Positions 9,476 through 19,148 of a stretch of DNA of 64,000 nt are shown here, in pieces. A program made the position numbers and the translations under genes. Source of the DNA: Shewanella abyssi. GTDB lineage: Bacteria > Pseudomonadota > Gammaproteobacteria > Enterobacterales > Shewanellaceae. Within the stretch, counting starts at the first letter, position 1. Every line of letters starts with the position of its first letter. The notes beneath the pieces were generated by a model. The model was given only the letters and a program-made list of their open reading frames with translations, was not told the origin of the DNA and searched no databases. The stretch spans positions 22,766 through 86,765 of the forward strand of contig NZ_JAKIKR010000018.1 of NCBI RefSeq assembly GCF_023284025.1. The letters run 5' to 3'.

Positions 9476-10651
9476 ATGTCAGCAGTTGATCTAGTTATTG
9501 TTGGTGGTGGCATTAATGGCGCAGGTATTGCGCAGTGCGCGGCGGCAGCGGGCTACAGTGTCATGCTATTGGAAAAGGGCGTGATTGCCGGTCAAACCTC
9601 TGCTAACTCCAGTAAACTGATCCATGGTGGCTTACGTTATCTTGAGACTGGCCAGCTGGCGCTGGTGCGGCAGTCCCTTGCTGAGCGCCGAGCATTGTTA
9701 AGACTCGCGCCCTCTTTAGTCAATCCCATTCCGTTTTACATTCCCGTTTATGAAGATAGCCGCAGAAACTCTATCGCGATAAGGGCGGGGCTAAGCTTGT
9801 ATTCGATGTTGAGTAATTTTGATTCTTTAGGTCAGTTTAAATCAATTCCTGCAGTCCATTGGGCAAAGATAAAGGGGCTTAAACTTGCCGGCCTTAAAGC
9901 GCTTTATCAATACTGGGATGCGCAAACCGACGATAAACTGCTCACTGAAGCCGTGGTGAAAAATGCTCGTAGCTTGGGTGCAACTATTCTCGAACATGCT
10001 AAATGCACCCAAATAGCACACCAGCAAAGTCACTGTGTTGTGCGTTATGAAAGCCAAGGGCTACAGCATGAAGTCGAAGCGCTTGCCGTTGTGAATGCGG
10101 CTGGCCCCTGGGTGAATGATGTGCTTGAATGCGTCACGCCTGTCGTGTCCCCCGCACCTATTGAATGGGTTCAAGGGAGTCACTTGTTATTGGATATTGA
10201 GGCTAACGATGGCATCTTGTATCTCGAGTCTTGTTTCGATAAACGGGTGATTTTTGTGATGCCGTGGAATGGTAAAACATTGATTGGTACCACCGAGGTG
10301 GTGCTTGATAAAATTGGCGGCCGTCCGACTCCCACGGCATCAGAAGTGGATTATCTGCTGGGCATTTATAGTCACTATTTTCCATCAATGGGCGATAGTG
10401 ACAGTTTGAAATCTCGAATTATCGATACCTTCTGTGGTGTACGGGTACTGCCCAAGCAACAAGGCAATGCGTTCGACAGACCGCGGGACACTTTGCAACA
10501 AACCAGTCAATCTCATCCGCATCTACTGACTCTCTATGGTGGCAAACTGACGACTTACCGAACCACAGCAGTAGAAGTGCTCAGCTGGGTTGAATCGCAT
10601 ATCGGCAGTCGCAATGCGCTGGCAGATTTTAACCAATTGCAACTCGATTAA
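9476..10651 (+). CDS. FAD-dependent glycerol-3-phosphate dehydrogenase-like oxidoreductase
   Basis: The 391-residue protein starts with the FAD-binding motif VIVGGGINGAGIA and has the GlpD signature SSKLIHGGLRYLETGQ (about residues 45-60). The family's TFCGVRVLP and GGKLTTYR motifs follow near the end. It resembles the DAO-fold part of aerobic GlpD but is about 110 residues shorter and lacks the C-terminal cap domain. Oxidation of glycerol 3-phosphate with quinone reduction is the likeliest role; another 2-hydroxy acid is possible. GGAG precedes the start. chrA follows 68 bp later. Confidence 0.85.
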   Translation: MSAVDLVIVGGGINGAGIAQCAAAAGYSVMLLEKGVIAGQTSANSSKLIHGGLRYLETGQLALVRQSLAERRALLRLAPSLVNPIPFYIPVYEDSRRNSIAIRAGLSLYSMLSNFDSLGQFKSIPAVHWAKIKGLKLAGLKALYQYWDAQTDDKLLTEAVVKNARSLGATILEHAKCTQIAHQQSHCVVRYESQGLQHEVEALAVVNAAGPWVNDVLECVTPVVSPAPIEWVQGSHLLLDIEANDGILYLESCFDKRVIFVMPWNGKTLIGTTEVVLDKIGGRPTPTASEVDYLLGIYSHYFPSMGDSDSLKSRIIDTFCGVRVLPKQQGNAFDRPRDTLQQTSQSHPHLLTLYGGKLTTYRTTAVEVLSWVESHIGSRNALADFNQLQLD

Positions 10652-10719
10652 AGTTGCTAAAGTCTGCCGCTAAAACAAATTTAGCATTGTGCTGAGTGCA
10701 TCATTAAACTGTCATCTCT

Positions 10720-11949
10720 ATGTCATATTCTGTGGCAGATTTATCATTGGCATTTAGGAAGTTGACCATGCTGCAGATCTTTATTCGATTTTTTTCTCTT
10801 GGTTTAGTGTCGTTTGGCGGGCCGGCTGCTCATATCGGTTATTTCAGACAGACATTTGTACAGGAGCTGCAATGGCTGGATGATAAACACTACGCCAGTC
10901 TTGTGGCGCTGAGCCAGTTTATGCCAGGTCCTGGTTCGAGTCAGGTCGGCTTCGCTATTGGTTACCATCGCGGTGGTTTATTAGGGGGTATCGCCGCCTT
11001 TTTAGGGTTCACGCTACCGTCGTTTATCCTGCTTTTCTTACTCGCCGTCACCAGTCGTCAATGGCTGGATTATTCCCTCACCCAAGGCGTGATCCACGGT
11101 CTTAAGTTGTTAGCCGTGGTGGTTGTAGCTGATGCCATCTTGATGATGTTTAAGCAATTTTGCCAACGCAAACAAGCTAGGTTACTGATGGTATTTAGCT
11201 GTGTGGTTATTTTATTGCAGCCTGCAATGCTCATTCAATTTGCGCTACTCCTCATCGCTGCCATTATTGGCCGCTATTACCTTTCGGCAACTGATAGCAC
11301 AGATACCTATCCGCCAGCACAAGAACCGCTGCAACTGAATTTCTTTTACTTGAGTATTTTTGCCGGTCTGCTCATCGCCTCTTTAGTGGCGATAGGCTTG
11401 TCTAAGCAAGCGGGGATCAACAATCTAACCGAGTTATTCAGCCAGTTCTATCAAGTCGGTAGCATGGTCTTTGGTGGTGGGCATGTGGTACTGCCGTTGC
11501 TGCAATCGAGTATTGGTGACGCCATCAATAACGATCAGTTTTTAACGGGTTACGCACTGGCACAAGCTGTGCCGGGACCTATGTTTGCTTTAGCAGCATT
11601 TCTAGGCGCCGAAATTTGGGTGGCACAACCGTTAGTCGGCGCATTAGTGGCGACAGTCGCTCTCTTCCTACCTGGATTTTTGCTGATGTTAGTGGCGCTT
11701 AAAAGCTGGCATGGGATTAGTCGTCGTCCTAAGGTGACGGGCGCAATCGCGGGAGTTAATGCCTGTGTGGTCGGATTCTTGTTAGCAGCGCTCTATAACC
11801 CAATATTCAGCAGTGCAGTGCTGACACCACTGGATATGGCGCTGGTGGTATTAGGCTTTGGTCTGTTTAAAGTCTTTAAACCGAATGTGTTTGTTTTAGT
11901 GGCGGGTTTTGCTATTTCTGGCGCAGTGATTTCAGCTGTCATAGCTTAA
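10720..11949 (+). CDS. chrA: Chromate transporter, two-domain ChrA
   Basis: The 409-residue membrane protein has two homologous CHR halves. The first has FGGPAAHIGYF, then FMPGPGSSQVGFAIGY (about residues 65-80). The second repeats the pattern as FGGGHVVLPLL and AQAVPGPMFALAAF (about 250-295). ChrA proteins of this type expel chromate with proton exchange. The start may be at 10720 or the ATG at 10768, which follows a GG-rich stretch. It lies after the GlpD-like gene and ends at a bidirectional terminator. Confidence 0.93.
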   Translation: MSYSVADLSLAFRKLTMLQIFIRFFSLGLVSFGGPAAHIGYFRQTFVQELQWLDDKHYASLVALSQFMPGPGSSQVGFAIGYHRGGLLGGIAAFLGFTLPSFILLFLLAVTSRQWLDYSLTQGVIHGLKLLAVVVVADAILMMFKQFCQRKQARLLMVFSCVVILLQPAMLIQFALLLIAAIIGRYYLSATDSTDTYPPAQEPLQLNFFYLSIFAGLLIASLVAIGLSKQAGINNLTELFSQFYQVGSMVFGGGHVVLPLLQSSIGDAINNDQFLTGYALAQAVPGPMFALAAFLGAEIWVAQPLVGALVATVALFLPGFLLMLVALKSWHGISRRPKVTGAIAGVNACVVGFLLAALYNPIFSSAVLTPLDMALVVLGFGLFKVFKPNVFVLVAGFAISGAVISAVIA

Positions 11950-11966
11950 TACTGTAAGTGTTAACA

Positions 11967-11995
11967 AAAAGCCGCAGAGTTTATCTGCGGCTTTT
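11967..11995. terminator. Bidirectional terminator between chrA and the formate dehydrogenase gene
   Basis: AAAAGCCGCAGA and TCTGCGGCTTTT form a perfect 12 bp inverted repeat around GTTTA. It lies 17 bp past the chrA stop and 41 bp past the stop of the convergent gene. Confidence 0.9.
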
Positions 11996-12036
11996 AGTCT
12001 CTAGAGAAAAATCGAAATGGGTCTAAATATGAGGTG

Positions 12037-15000
12037 TTAGGCCGATACTGCAGCCACTACCTTTTCAACCTTTACCGCACACACCTTAAATTCAGGGATT
12101 TTGGCAACAGGGTCTAAGGCATTATTAGTCAGCTTATTTGCAGCGGCCTCCGCAAAGTGAAACGGCAAGAAGATGACCCCAGCTTGTGCACGCTTGGTGA
12201 CAAAGGCATCAATCTCAATCTCACCACGTCGAGTCGAAAGTTTAAGCTTATCGCCATTGTTGATCTGCAGTTTTTCGGCGTCAAATACCGAGATCATCAC
12301 CCGTGGCGTAGCAAGCTCATTAAGCCCTGCTGTTTTACGGGTGAGTGTTCCGGTATGGAACTGCTCCAGCAGGCGGCCAGTAGACAGCATTAACGGGTAG
12401 TCGTCGCAGGGCATTTCAGCTGGCAGTCGATATTGCACTGGGCGCATCTTGCCTTTGCCGTGGGTAAACTGCTGACTATGTAATATTGGCGTACCAGGGT
12501 GACCTTCTGCCGGGCAAGGCCACTGCAGTCCTTGGCGTCCACTGGCGGTTTCACTGTCAATCACTTTCCAAGTAATACCACGATACTGCGGCGTTACTTC
12601 GGTGATCTCATGCCAGATCTGTCGCTCAGTTTGATAGTGCCAATCGTCGCCCATCTGCTGGGCAATAAGCTGGATTATCTGCCAATCGTTCTTGGCTTCG
12701 CCTGGCGGTTTTACCGCGGGCAGTAACTGCTGAACTCGGCGCTCGGTATTGGTAAAGTGCCCCTGTTTTTCAGCAAATGCCGCCGCAGGTAATACCACGT
12801 CGGCAAGCTCGGCCGTTTCGGTTAAGAAGATATCTTGTACCACCACAAACTCGGCGGCCTTTAAGCCTGCAAGCACATGCTTTTGGTCAGGATCACTTAG
12901 CACAGGGTTTTCACCCATGACATATAACGCTTTGAGCGAGCCATGGGCTAGAGCGTGCATCATTTCGGTGGCTGAAATACCTTTCTCTGATGACAAGTCA
13001 TCTTTGCCCCATGCCTTTCTAAAGCGCATTTGTATTAATGGGTCATCCAGCTTTTGATAGCCAGTAAAGTAATTCGGTAGCGCGCCCATATCGCAAGCAC
13101 CCTGTACATTACTTTGGCCACGCAGGGGGTTTATGCCAGCCCCTTTAATACCGATATTGCCGCATAATAACTGCAAGTTAGAGATAGCGGTAACATTGTC
13201 ATGGCCAGAGGTATGCTGAGTAATTCCCATCGCATAGTAAATGGCCGTTTTTTTCGCGGTGCCAATCAGGCGAGCAAGTTCGACGATATCGTTCGCTGCG
13301 ACCCCGGTGATGACAGCGCTGTTTTCAGGGCTGTAGTCGTCGCTCATCACTTCATCGAACAGTTGGCTAAAGCCTTCTACCCGCTGTTGAATATAGTCTA
13401 AATCATGCCAATCATTCTTGATGATCTGCTGCATGATGGCATTTAGCAGCATCACATCGGTGCCAGGTTTCTGCGCAACATAAAGCTGGGCTTTATCGGC
13501 GATAGAGACTTTCTTCGGATCGGCAACAATTAGGCGAGCACCATGATTTTTCATCGCCAACTTTATATGTGAAGCAATAATGGGGTGAGCACTTTCAGTG
13601 TCAGATCCAATGATAAAGATCAGATCGGAATGTTTAATGCTGGGGATGTCATTGGTCATTGCGCCGCTGCCAAGGCTTTCGCGAAGTGCTGTGACGGTAG
13701 ATGCATGGCAAAGACGAGCGCAGTGATCTACGTTGTTGTTACCGATAACGCTGCGGAACAGTTTTTGGAATAGGTAGTTATCTTCGTTAGTGGCTTTAGC
13801 CGATGACAGACCCGCGATAGACTTGGCACCATGCTCAGCTTTTATTGAGCTAAATGTTTTGCCAATTAGGCTAATCGCCTCCTGCCAACTGGCAGGCGTT
13901 AATACCCCATTCTTACGAATAAGGGGCGTTGTTAGGCGCTTATCACTGTTAACAAAGTCAAAACCAAAACGTCCCTTAACACAGAGCATGCCCGCGTTGA
14001 CAGGCGAATTTATATCGCCGCTAATGTGGCGAATTTGATTCTTCTGTTTATCGACATGCATCTCAACACGGCAACCAATGCCACAATAAGTACAAATGGT
14101 TGAGACCGTTTCCAATGGTGCCTTTAGCTCAGTGGTTAACCCTTGGGTCTTATCACGTGAGTCGACTAACGCACCGGTTGGACAAACTTGCACACAGTTA
14201 CCACATTGCACGCAATCGCTGTCATTCATGCTGGCGCTAAAGCCGACTCTTGGGGCGTTACGCTGAGTGGCTTTATTTGAAGATGGCAACACTTGGTAAT
14301 GATCTTTTTCAAAACAGATCGCGTTGTGGCCACTGGCACCTTGGCAGGTTTCAACGCAGGCACCGCAGCTGATGCAGCGGTTGGCATCGAACGTGATAAA
14401 AGGCGCACTGGTGTCGACGTTAAAATGTTGCGCTTTGCTGGTATCGAGTTCTGCAGCCTTAACCTTGTACTCGGTGGCGTAATCTCTCAGTTTACAATCA
14501 GTATTAGCCTGACAAGCACATTCTAGGCAGCGTGCCGCCTCTTTCATGGCTTCATCTGGGGCAAAACCAAGTTCCACTTCGCTGAAGTTAAGTGCGCGTT
14601 GTAGCTTTGCCAATTCTGGCATTTTACTGCGTAGTTGCAGCTTTGTATCAGGATAGAGCGCGTTGCTGCCAAGCGTTGCCAGTTGGCTGGTTTTTTCCGC
14701 TTTAGTGGCATTGAATAGCTGTTTTTCAAGCTCACATGTCAATCCTAGTGTTAGCAGTTTTTCAATGGCGTCGGCGGCTTTTCTGCCATCGGCCACGGCG
14801 GCAACTGCAGTTGCTGGCCCTGTTCGAGAATCGCCGATGACAAATAGCTTATCAAGCCCAGCTGAATGCCCGGCAGACATCGTATGTTCGCAGCCCTCAA
14901 ATGTGTTCCAGCGAGTCAGCGCGACAGCACCTGTCGCCAGTTGGCTATCAGGATGATTTAAAAATTCCATATCAGGTGTTTGAGAAACTGCCGGGATCAC

Positions 15001-16311
15001 GGTATCAAAGGCTTCGACAAAGGTTTCGCCGGTCGGCTTTGGCGAGCGGCGACCAGAGGCATCGGCGTCACCGAGTGCCATTATCTCGAAGGTCACTTGC
15101 TTGACTCGGCCAGTTTCATCACCGTGGTTTTCAATGGGGTTAGTGAGAAAATGGAACTTAATTCCCTCTTGCTCAGCTTCATAGATCTCGTAAGGCTCAG
15201 CAGGCATTTCAGCGCGAGTTCGACGATAAATTAAAGTGACATCAGCGCCATCGCGCTTGGCGGTGCGAGCGCAATCGATGGCAGTATTACCGCCGCCAAT
15301 GACGGCGACTTTGTTGCCTGTCTGGTAGGTTTGTTCAGTGCAGTAATCTTTAAGATAGTCAACGCCCAAGTAACAACCATCGAGCTCGATACCTGGGTAG
15401 TTCATCGGCACCGCTTTTTGCGCACCAATGGCGAGGCAGACGGCGTCAAAACCCGCCAGTAAACCGTTTAAATGGATATCTCTACCAAGGCGAACGTTGG
15501 TCTGAATATTCAGACCATTCTGGCATAACAGATCAATCTCTTTATCGAGAATCGCTTTAGGTAAGCGATATTCAGGAATACCGTATCTTAGCCAGCCGCC
15601 GGCTTGGGGCATGGACTCAAATATCGTGACATCATGGCCATTATTAGACAGATAATAGCCTGCCGATATTCCCGCTGGGCCACTACCAATAATGGCGACT
15701 TTTTTGTGAGTCGCTGGCATTTTGGGTGGCACATAGGGGGTATCACCTTCAAGATCGAGATCGGCTGCGTGGCGTTTGAGCTGTCGAATCGCCACGGGTT
15801 CATCCACTAGGCCGCGTCGACATTCTGTTTCGCAAAATGCAGGGCAGACACGTCCAATAGATAAAGGCAGTGGTAGCGTTTGCTTAATCACTTTTACTGC
15901 TTCGCGATGGTCGCCCTGCGCTATGTGGTACAGGTAGGACTGCACATCGACGCCAGCGGGGCAGGCGGTTTGGCACGGAGCTTCGCAATCGGCAAAGTGA
16001 TCCGACAAAATAGTGTGTAAGGCGGCTTTACGTTGTTTACTCAGCGCGGCTGATTGGGTGATAACTTCAATATTTTGCGAGTCAATATCAGCCACTTTGG
16101 TTTCACAGGCGCGAACAGTACAGAGTTTTCCATCGGCATTTTTAAGCTCAATATGGCAGAGGTTACAGTGCTGCTTAGTGTCGATCACCAATGAGCTTGC
16201 AGGGCTTTTACACAAATTAGGGATCGCGATATCAGCATTCAATGCTGCATCGAGTAGGGTATCTTGTTGATAGGCGTTAAGGGTTTTGCCATCAATACGT
16301 ATTTTTTTCAT
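12037..16311 (-). CDS. Fused formate dehydrogenase: NuoG-like 2Fe-2S + GltD-like flavin module + 4Fe-4S + molybdopterin subunit
   Basis: The 1424-residue protein joins modules that are usually separate. Residues 1-75 have a 2Fe-2S ferredoxin-like Cys set (C34, C49, C52, C64/C69). About 110-530 is a GltD-like NAD(P)H/FAD module: CQTACPAGVDVQSYL, GSGPAGISAGYYLS near 214, GGGNTAIDCARTAK near 338. Two ferredoxin motifs follow (CISCGACVETC near 645, CVQCGNCVQVCP near 703). The rest is the molybdopterin domain with CTYCGIGC near 740. The metal ligand is Cys (HCARLCHAS near 867, TGC codon), not selenocysteine. No Tat signal, so it is probably a soluble enzyme linking formate oxidation to NAD(P). Confidence 0.9.
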   Translation of the reverse strand: MKKIRIDGKTLNAYQQDTLLDAALNADIAIPNLCKSPASSLVIDTKQHCNLCHIELKNADGKLCTVRACETKVADIDSQNIEVITQSAALSKQRKAALHTILSDHFADCEAPCQTACPAGVDVQSYLYHIAQGDHREAVKVIKQTLPLPLSIGRVCPAFCETECRRGLVDEPVAIRQLKRHAADLDLEGDTPYVPPKMPATHKKVAIIGSGPAGISAGYYLSNNGHDVTIFESMPQAGGWLRYGIPEYRLPKAILDKEIDLLCQNGLNIQTNVRLGRDIHLNGLLAGFDAVCLAIGAQKAVPMNYPGIELDGCYLGVDYLKDYCTEQTYQTGNKVAVIGGGNTAIDCARTAKRDGADVTLIYRRTRAEMPAEPYEIYEAEQEGIKFHFLTNPIENHGDETGRVKQVTFEIMALGDADASGRRSPKPTGETFVEAFDTVIPAVSQTPDMEFLNHPDSQLATGAVALTRWNTFEGCEHTMSAGHSAGLDKLFVIGDSRTGPATAVAAVADGRKAADAIEKLLTLGLTCELEKQLFNATKAEKTSQLATLGSNALYPDTKLQLRSKMPELAKLQRALNFSEVELGFAPDEAMKEAARCLECACQANTDCKLRDYATEYKVKAAELDTSKAQHFNVDTSAPFITFDANRCISCGACVETCQGASGHNAICFEKDHYQVLPSSNKATQRNAPRVGFSASMNDSDCVQCGNCVQVCPTGALVDSRDKTQGLTTELKAPLETVSTICTYCGIGCRVEMHVDKQKNQIRHISGDINSPVNAGMLCVKGRFGFDFVNSDKRLTTPLIRKNGVLTPASWQEAISLIGKTFSSIKAEHGAKSIAGLSSAKATNEDNYLFQKLFRSVIGNNNVDHCARLCHASTVTALRESLGSGAMTNDIPSIKHSDLIFIIGSDTESAHPIIASHIKLAMKNHGARLIVADPKKVSIADKAQLYVAQKPGTDVMLLNAIMQQIIKNDWHDLDYIQQRVEGFSQLFDEVMSDDYSPENSAVITGVAANDIVELARLIGTAKKTAIYYAMGITQHTSGHDNVTAISNLQLLCGNIGIKGAGINPLRGQSNVQGACDMGALPNYFTGYQKLDDPLIQMRFRKAWGKDDLSSEKGISATEMMHALAHGSLKALYVMGENPVLSDPDQKHVLAGLKAAEFVVVQDIFLTETAELADVVLPAAAFAEKQGHFTNTERRVQQLLPAVKPPGEAKNDWQIIQLIAQQMGDDWHYQTERQIWHEITEVTPQYRGITWKVIDSETASGRQGLQWPCPAEGHPGTPILHSQQFTHGKGKMRPVQYRLPAEMPCDDYPLMLSTGRLLEQFHTGTLTRKTAGLNELATPRVMISVFDAEKLQINNGDKLKLSTRRGEIEIDAFVTKRAQAGVIFLPFHFAEAAANKLTNNALDPVAKIPEFKVCAVKVEKVVAAVSA

Positions 16312-16631
16312 CGCAAGGGCCTTTTAGTTATAGGGCATCACAGCTTGCTGCAGTCACTCTTGGGCACTCATGTGCCGTTTATTGCAGTTGTGCGCTCGGC
16401 GAAATTTTATGAATTTGAGTATACCCTCGCATCTTTTTTAGACTGAAAGTTGCAGCTTAAGTTTTTGCTAAAATTGCAGGTGGATTCACAAAGGCTAATG
16501 GAAGTGTGCGCTAGGGAAGTGGCGTGGGTTGGTAAGTGTGCGTTAGGTAGCGTTTGTTGTGCGTCCGCTAGCAGCGGGTTGCTGGAAGCACTGATACATC
16601 AAGCTGCGCATTCACTTTTGTAAAAAGAAAA

Positions 16632-16766
16632 GTCGTAGCGCTTCGTCCATTCTTGAAATAAATAGTAGAGCCAAGGGGCAAAGCGCTTGTCCCCGCTGTT
16701 GATTTCATAAGAGCCAAACTCTCAGCGCCCCGGCGAAATTTATGAGAAGCGAAATTTCCAACGGGG
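16632..16766 (+). repeat. Repeat family B, full copy (B2)
   Basis: This copy begins GTCGTAGCGCTTCG. H2 is reduced to GGGG-caaagcgcttgt-CCCC and flanked by a variable segment. H3 is complete: CCCCGGCGAAATTT at 16728 pairs with AAATTTCCAACGGGG ending at 16766. It is followed by a GATTAGATTCTGC spacer that leads into A1, as at 40.46-40.55 kb. Bases 16312-16631 hold no gene. Confidence 0.8.
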
Positions 16767-16854
16767 GTGATTAGATTCTGCTATTTAGGTTATATGCCTT
16801 TAAGTAATGGCGTTTACTGAAAGCTACAAATTCTAGCTTTAGTATTGGATATGC

Positions 16855-17142
16855 AAATGCTGAATGGTTGCGCTTTTATAATCCGGTGTAGATGCGGTTG
16901 AGGCCTTCGGTTTCAGGGATGAAACCGTAGAGCATTCAGGGACCCTTTCTTTTATAAAGAGTTGCGGCGAGTCTCAGTTGCGTCTGCACATAAGGTCGTT
17001 CATTCACATCTGACCTATAGGGATATGGGAAATGTCGTTATGATGTCGGGAACATCATCGACCATGTGATCACGACATTCGGACTTCCTGTCCAGCACCT
17101 GCCGCAGGCAATTGGAGCCACTTTAGTCTGAAGTTCACTGAT
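16855..17142 (+). repeat. Repeat family A, long copy (A1)
   Basis: It starts AAATGCTGAatggTTGCGCTTTTATAATCC and ends GAAGTTCACTGAT. Hairpin 16908-16927 is CGGTTTCA-ggga-TGAAACCG. From 16982 to 17142 it matches A2 with three differences by eye. That block includes a nested palindrome at 17031-17079: AATGTCGT...ACGACATT enclosing ATGATGT-cggga-ACATCAT. Bases 17143-17361 hold only the leader of the next gene. Confidence 0.85.
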
Positions 17143-17361
17143 ACTGATGAATATCTTAACAACTCACTAACCGCTGCATATTTACTGATTTATTGCTTTG
17201 CACACAGATACAAATGATGAAAGTGCTTCAAGTTAAGGTTTGAAAAACACAGAGCATTGATATCTGCTAGAAAGCTCGTTATGTTATTGATTGTCAATGG
17301 CTGGCTAAGTCTATTTGAATAAGCTGTTCGCTACAAAAAGTTAAAATCTAAAGGATTGGAT

Positions 17362-17604
17362 ATGAATAAGTTTTCAACAGTTCGTTTTTGGTTATCGCTA
17401 ATCATCTTACCGCTCTTACTAGTCGGTGCTGTTTACAACATTGGTTACTTAGTTGGCTATAACATCAATGCTGATGAATTTGGTTTACCTGTAAATTTCA
17501 GTTCAATGGGGTTAATTGCAGCAGGAATGTGTTCAATTCAGCCATTTATTAAAACTATTAAAGAATTACAACTAAGAATCTATTCTAAGTCTTCAGCAAA
17601 CTAG
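17362..17604 (+). CDS. Small two-helix membrane protein, unknown
   Basis: The ATG at 17362 is chosen over an upstream TTG because AAGGA lies exactly 6 bases before it. The 80-residue product has a helix at about 10-33 (FWLSLIILPLLLVGAVYNIGYLVGY), an extracytoplasmic loop (NINADEFGLPVNF), and a second weaker helix (SSMGLIAAGMCSIQPF), with a basic tail. Family not recognised. AT-rich compared with the core genes, and it lies between two near-identical A repeats with the next gene. Confidence 0.6.
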   Translation: MNKFSTVRFWLSLIILPLLLVGAVYNIGYLVGYNINADEFGLPVNFSSMGLIAAGMCSIQPFIKTIKELQLRIYSKSSAN

Positions 17605-17831
17605 GTATAGTTTCTACCACGATTACAACTATGGGTAGTCCAGCGCATACATAAACTATTTATTCCAAATTCTTTCGAAGTCCAAAAAAGTTTAGCTAAT
17701 GAAAAATTCCACTTTAGAATTATTGAGGGTAAGTCAAGCCATATATAGCTTTGATTTTACTTTGGTTTTAGGTGCTGATTTTTCATAACTTGTATTGAAG
17801 GAAAAGGCGTAGCATAGTGCAAGGATCAATT

Positions 17832-19016
17832 ATGTTAGGATCAATTAATAGGGATATTATTTTGGAAAAAATTTGTTTAGCGTTGGTAGGAATTATTTTT
17901 AGCTGCAATATTGGTGTCGTTTTGGCGTCGCAACAGCCTGTTAACGGAAATTTAGATACATTAGTTTCTGATGTATGCAATAAAAAGGTGGTGCTATTAG
18001 GTGAAGATGCCAACCATGGCAGTGGTAAGACAATTGAAACAAAAACATTATTGATTAAACGCCTTATCGAGGAGTGTGGTTTTTCAGCCGTTTTTTTTGA
18101 AAGTCCCGTATATGATTTTCTGCACTTTGAGCATGCAGTGTCAATTAACACCGCTACCGAAATGCAGTTAGCCCAATCTATTGGTGGACTTTGGTCTCGT
18201 ACGAAATCTATAGCTCCTCTTATCCCATATCTTTATAACAAATCTGTTAAAGGGCAGGTAAAGCTTGCTGGTATTGATTCTCAAACAGGGGCTAATCAAC
18301 CTTTCTTGCAGAATGAGCTACCTAAAAGGTTTTCTGGATACTTGCAAGGAGATAGACAGCAGGCTTGTGAAAGTGAGTTGTACCGTTATTTGAATTGGCA
18401 GTATGACGATACACATCTTTATAATGATGAGACTCTAAGGCGGATTGCTGAATGTGCTACCGAGGCTAAAACCAAAGTTGATCAAATGGTTACCGCAACA
18501 AGTGTCACTGTTGAAGATAAGTTTATGCTGGATAATTTTACAAAGTATCTAGCGTTTCCAGCAGGTGATTATTTTAACCTACGAGACCAAGCAATGGCAG
18601 AAAATATAGCATGGCATTTATCCAAGTTGCCAGCAGATACCAAAGTAATTGTTTGGTGTGCCACAATACATGCAGCGCGCACCTTAGCTCCTTCGTCACG
18701 AATTTCAATGGGCTCTTATGTGCATCAATCAATAAAAGGTGAAGTCGCCAGCATTGGTTTCAGTGCGTTAACTGGGAGCTATGGACGCTCACAATCTCAA
18801 TCGAAAACCATAGAAGCTGCTGAACTGGAGACTCTAGCATTTGTCGATAGTGCTAAAGATATAGCCTATTTTGATAAGGAGTCATTGGATAGATTAGGGC
18901 AAATCTCTGCACACCCAATTTCATATAATAAGCCGGCAACGAAGAACTGGAGCCTTGTTTTAGATGGTCTTGTTGTCCTCCGCCAAGAGTATCCCTTAAA
19001 ATCTAACGAGCATTAA
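17832..19016 (+). CDS. Erythromycin-esterase-family hydrolase
   Basis: The ATG at 17832 follows AAGGA by 7 bases; an upstream GTG adds only five residues. The 394-residue protein has an N-terminal signal-like segment (LEKICLALVGIIFSCNIGVVLAS), unusual for macrolide-inactivating Ere enzymes. The Ere catalytic set seems kept: His62 in GEDANHGSGK, Glu90 in AVFFESP and a His near 280 in CATIHAARTL, plus a KLAGIDSQTG motif. A hydrolase of this superfamily is secure, but macrolide activity is not shown. It is AT-rich and flanked by repeats A1 and A2. Confidence 0.85.
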   Translation: MLGSINRDIILEKICLALVGIIFSCNIGVVLASQQPVNGNLDTLVSDVCNKKVVLLGEDANHGSGKTIETKTLLIKRLIEECGFSAVFFESPVYDFLHFEHAVSINTATEMQLAQSIGGLWSRTKSIAPLIPYLYNKSVKGQVKLAGIDSQTGANQPFLQNELPKRFSGYLQGDRQQACESELYRYLNWQYDDTHLYNDETLRRIAECATEAKTKVDQMVTATSVTVEDKFMLDNFTKYLAFPAGDYFNLRDQAMAENIAWHLSKLPADTKVIVWCATIHAARTLAPSSRISMGSYVHQSIKGEVASIGFSALTGSYGRSQSQSKTIEAAELETLAFVDSAKDIAYFDKESLDRLGQISAHPISYNKPATKNWSLVLDGLVVLRQEYPLKSNEH

Positions 19017-19148
19017 ATTACTGACTATTAGTGGCTCTCTAGGTTTATTGGTACATCATACAGATAAATAGGGGGAAATGGTCATCAATAAAAGGCTTTG
19101 TGTCTTCTCTGGCAAACCAAGCCACCAATCATTATTTGCTTTGCGAAA

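Noticed and set aside
13695..13720. Selenocysteine in the formate dehydrogenase
   Set aside because: The codon at the metal-ligand position is TGC (Cys), and no in-frame TGA occurs.
12157..16270. Many open frames opposite the formate dehydrogenase gene
   Set aside because: They are antisense shadows of a well-supported long gene, with no family features.
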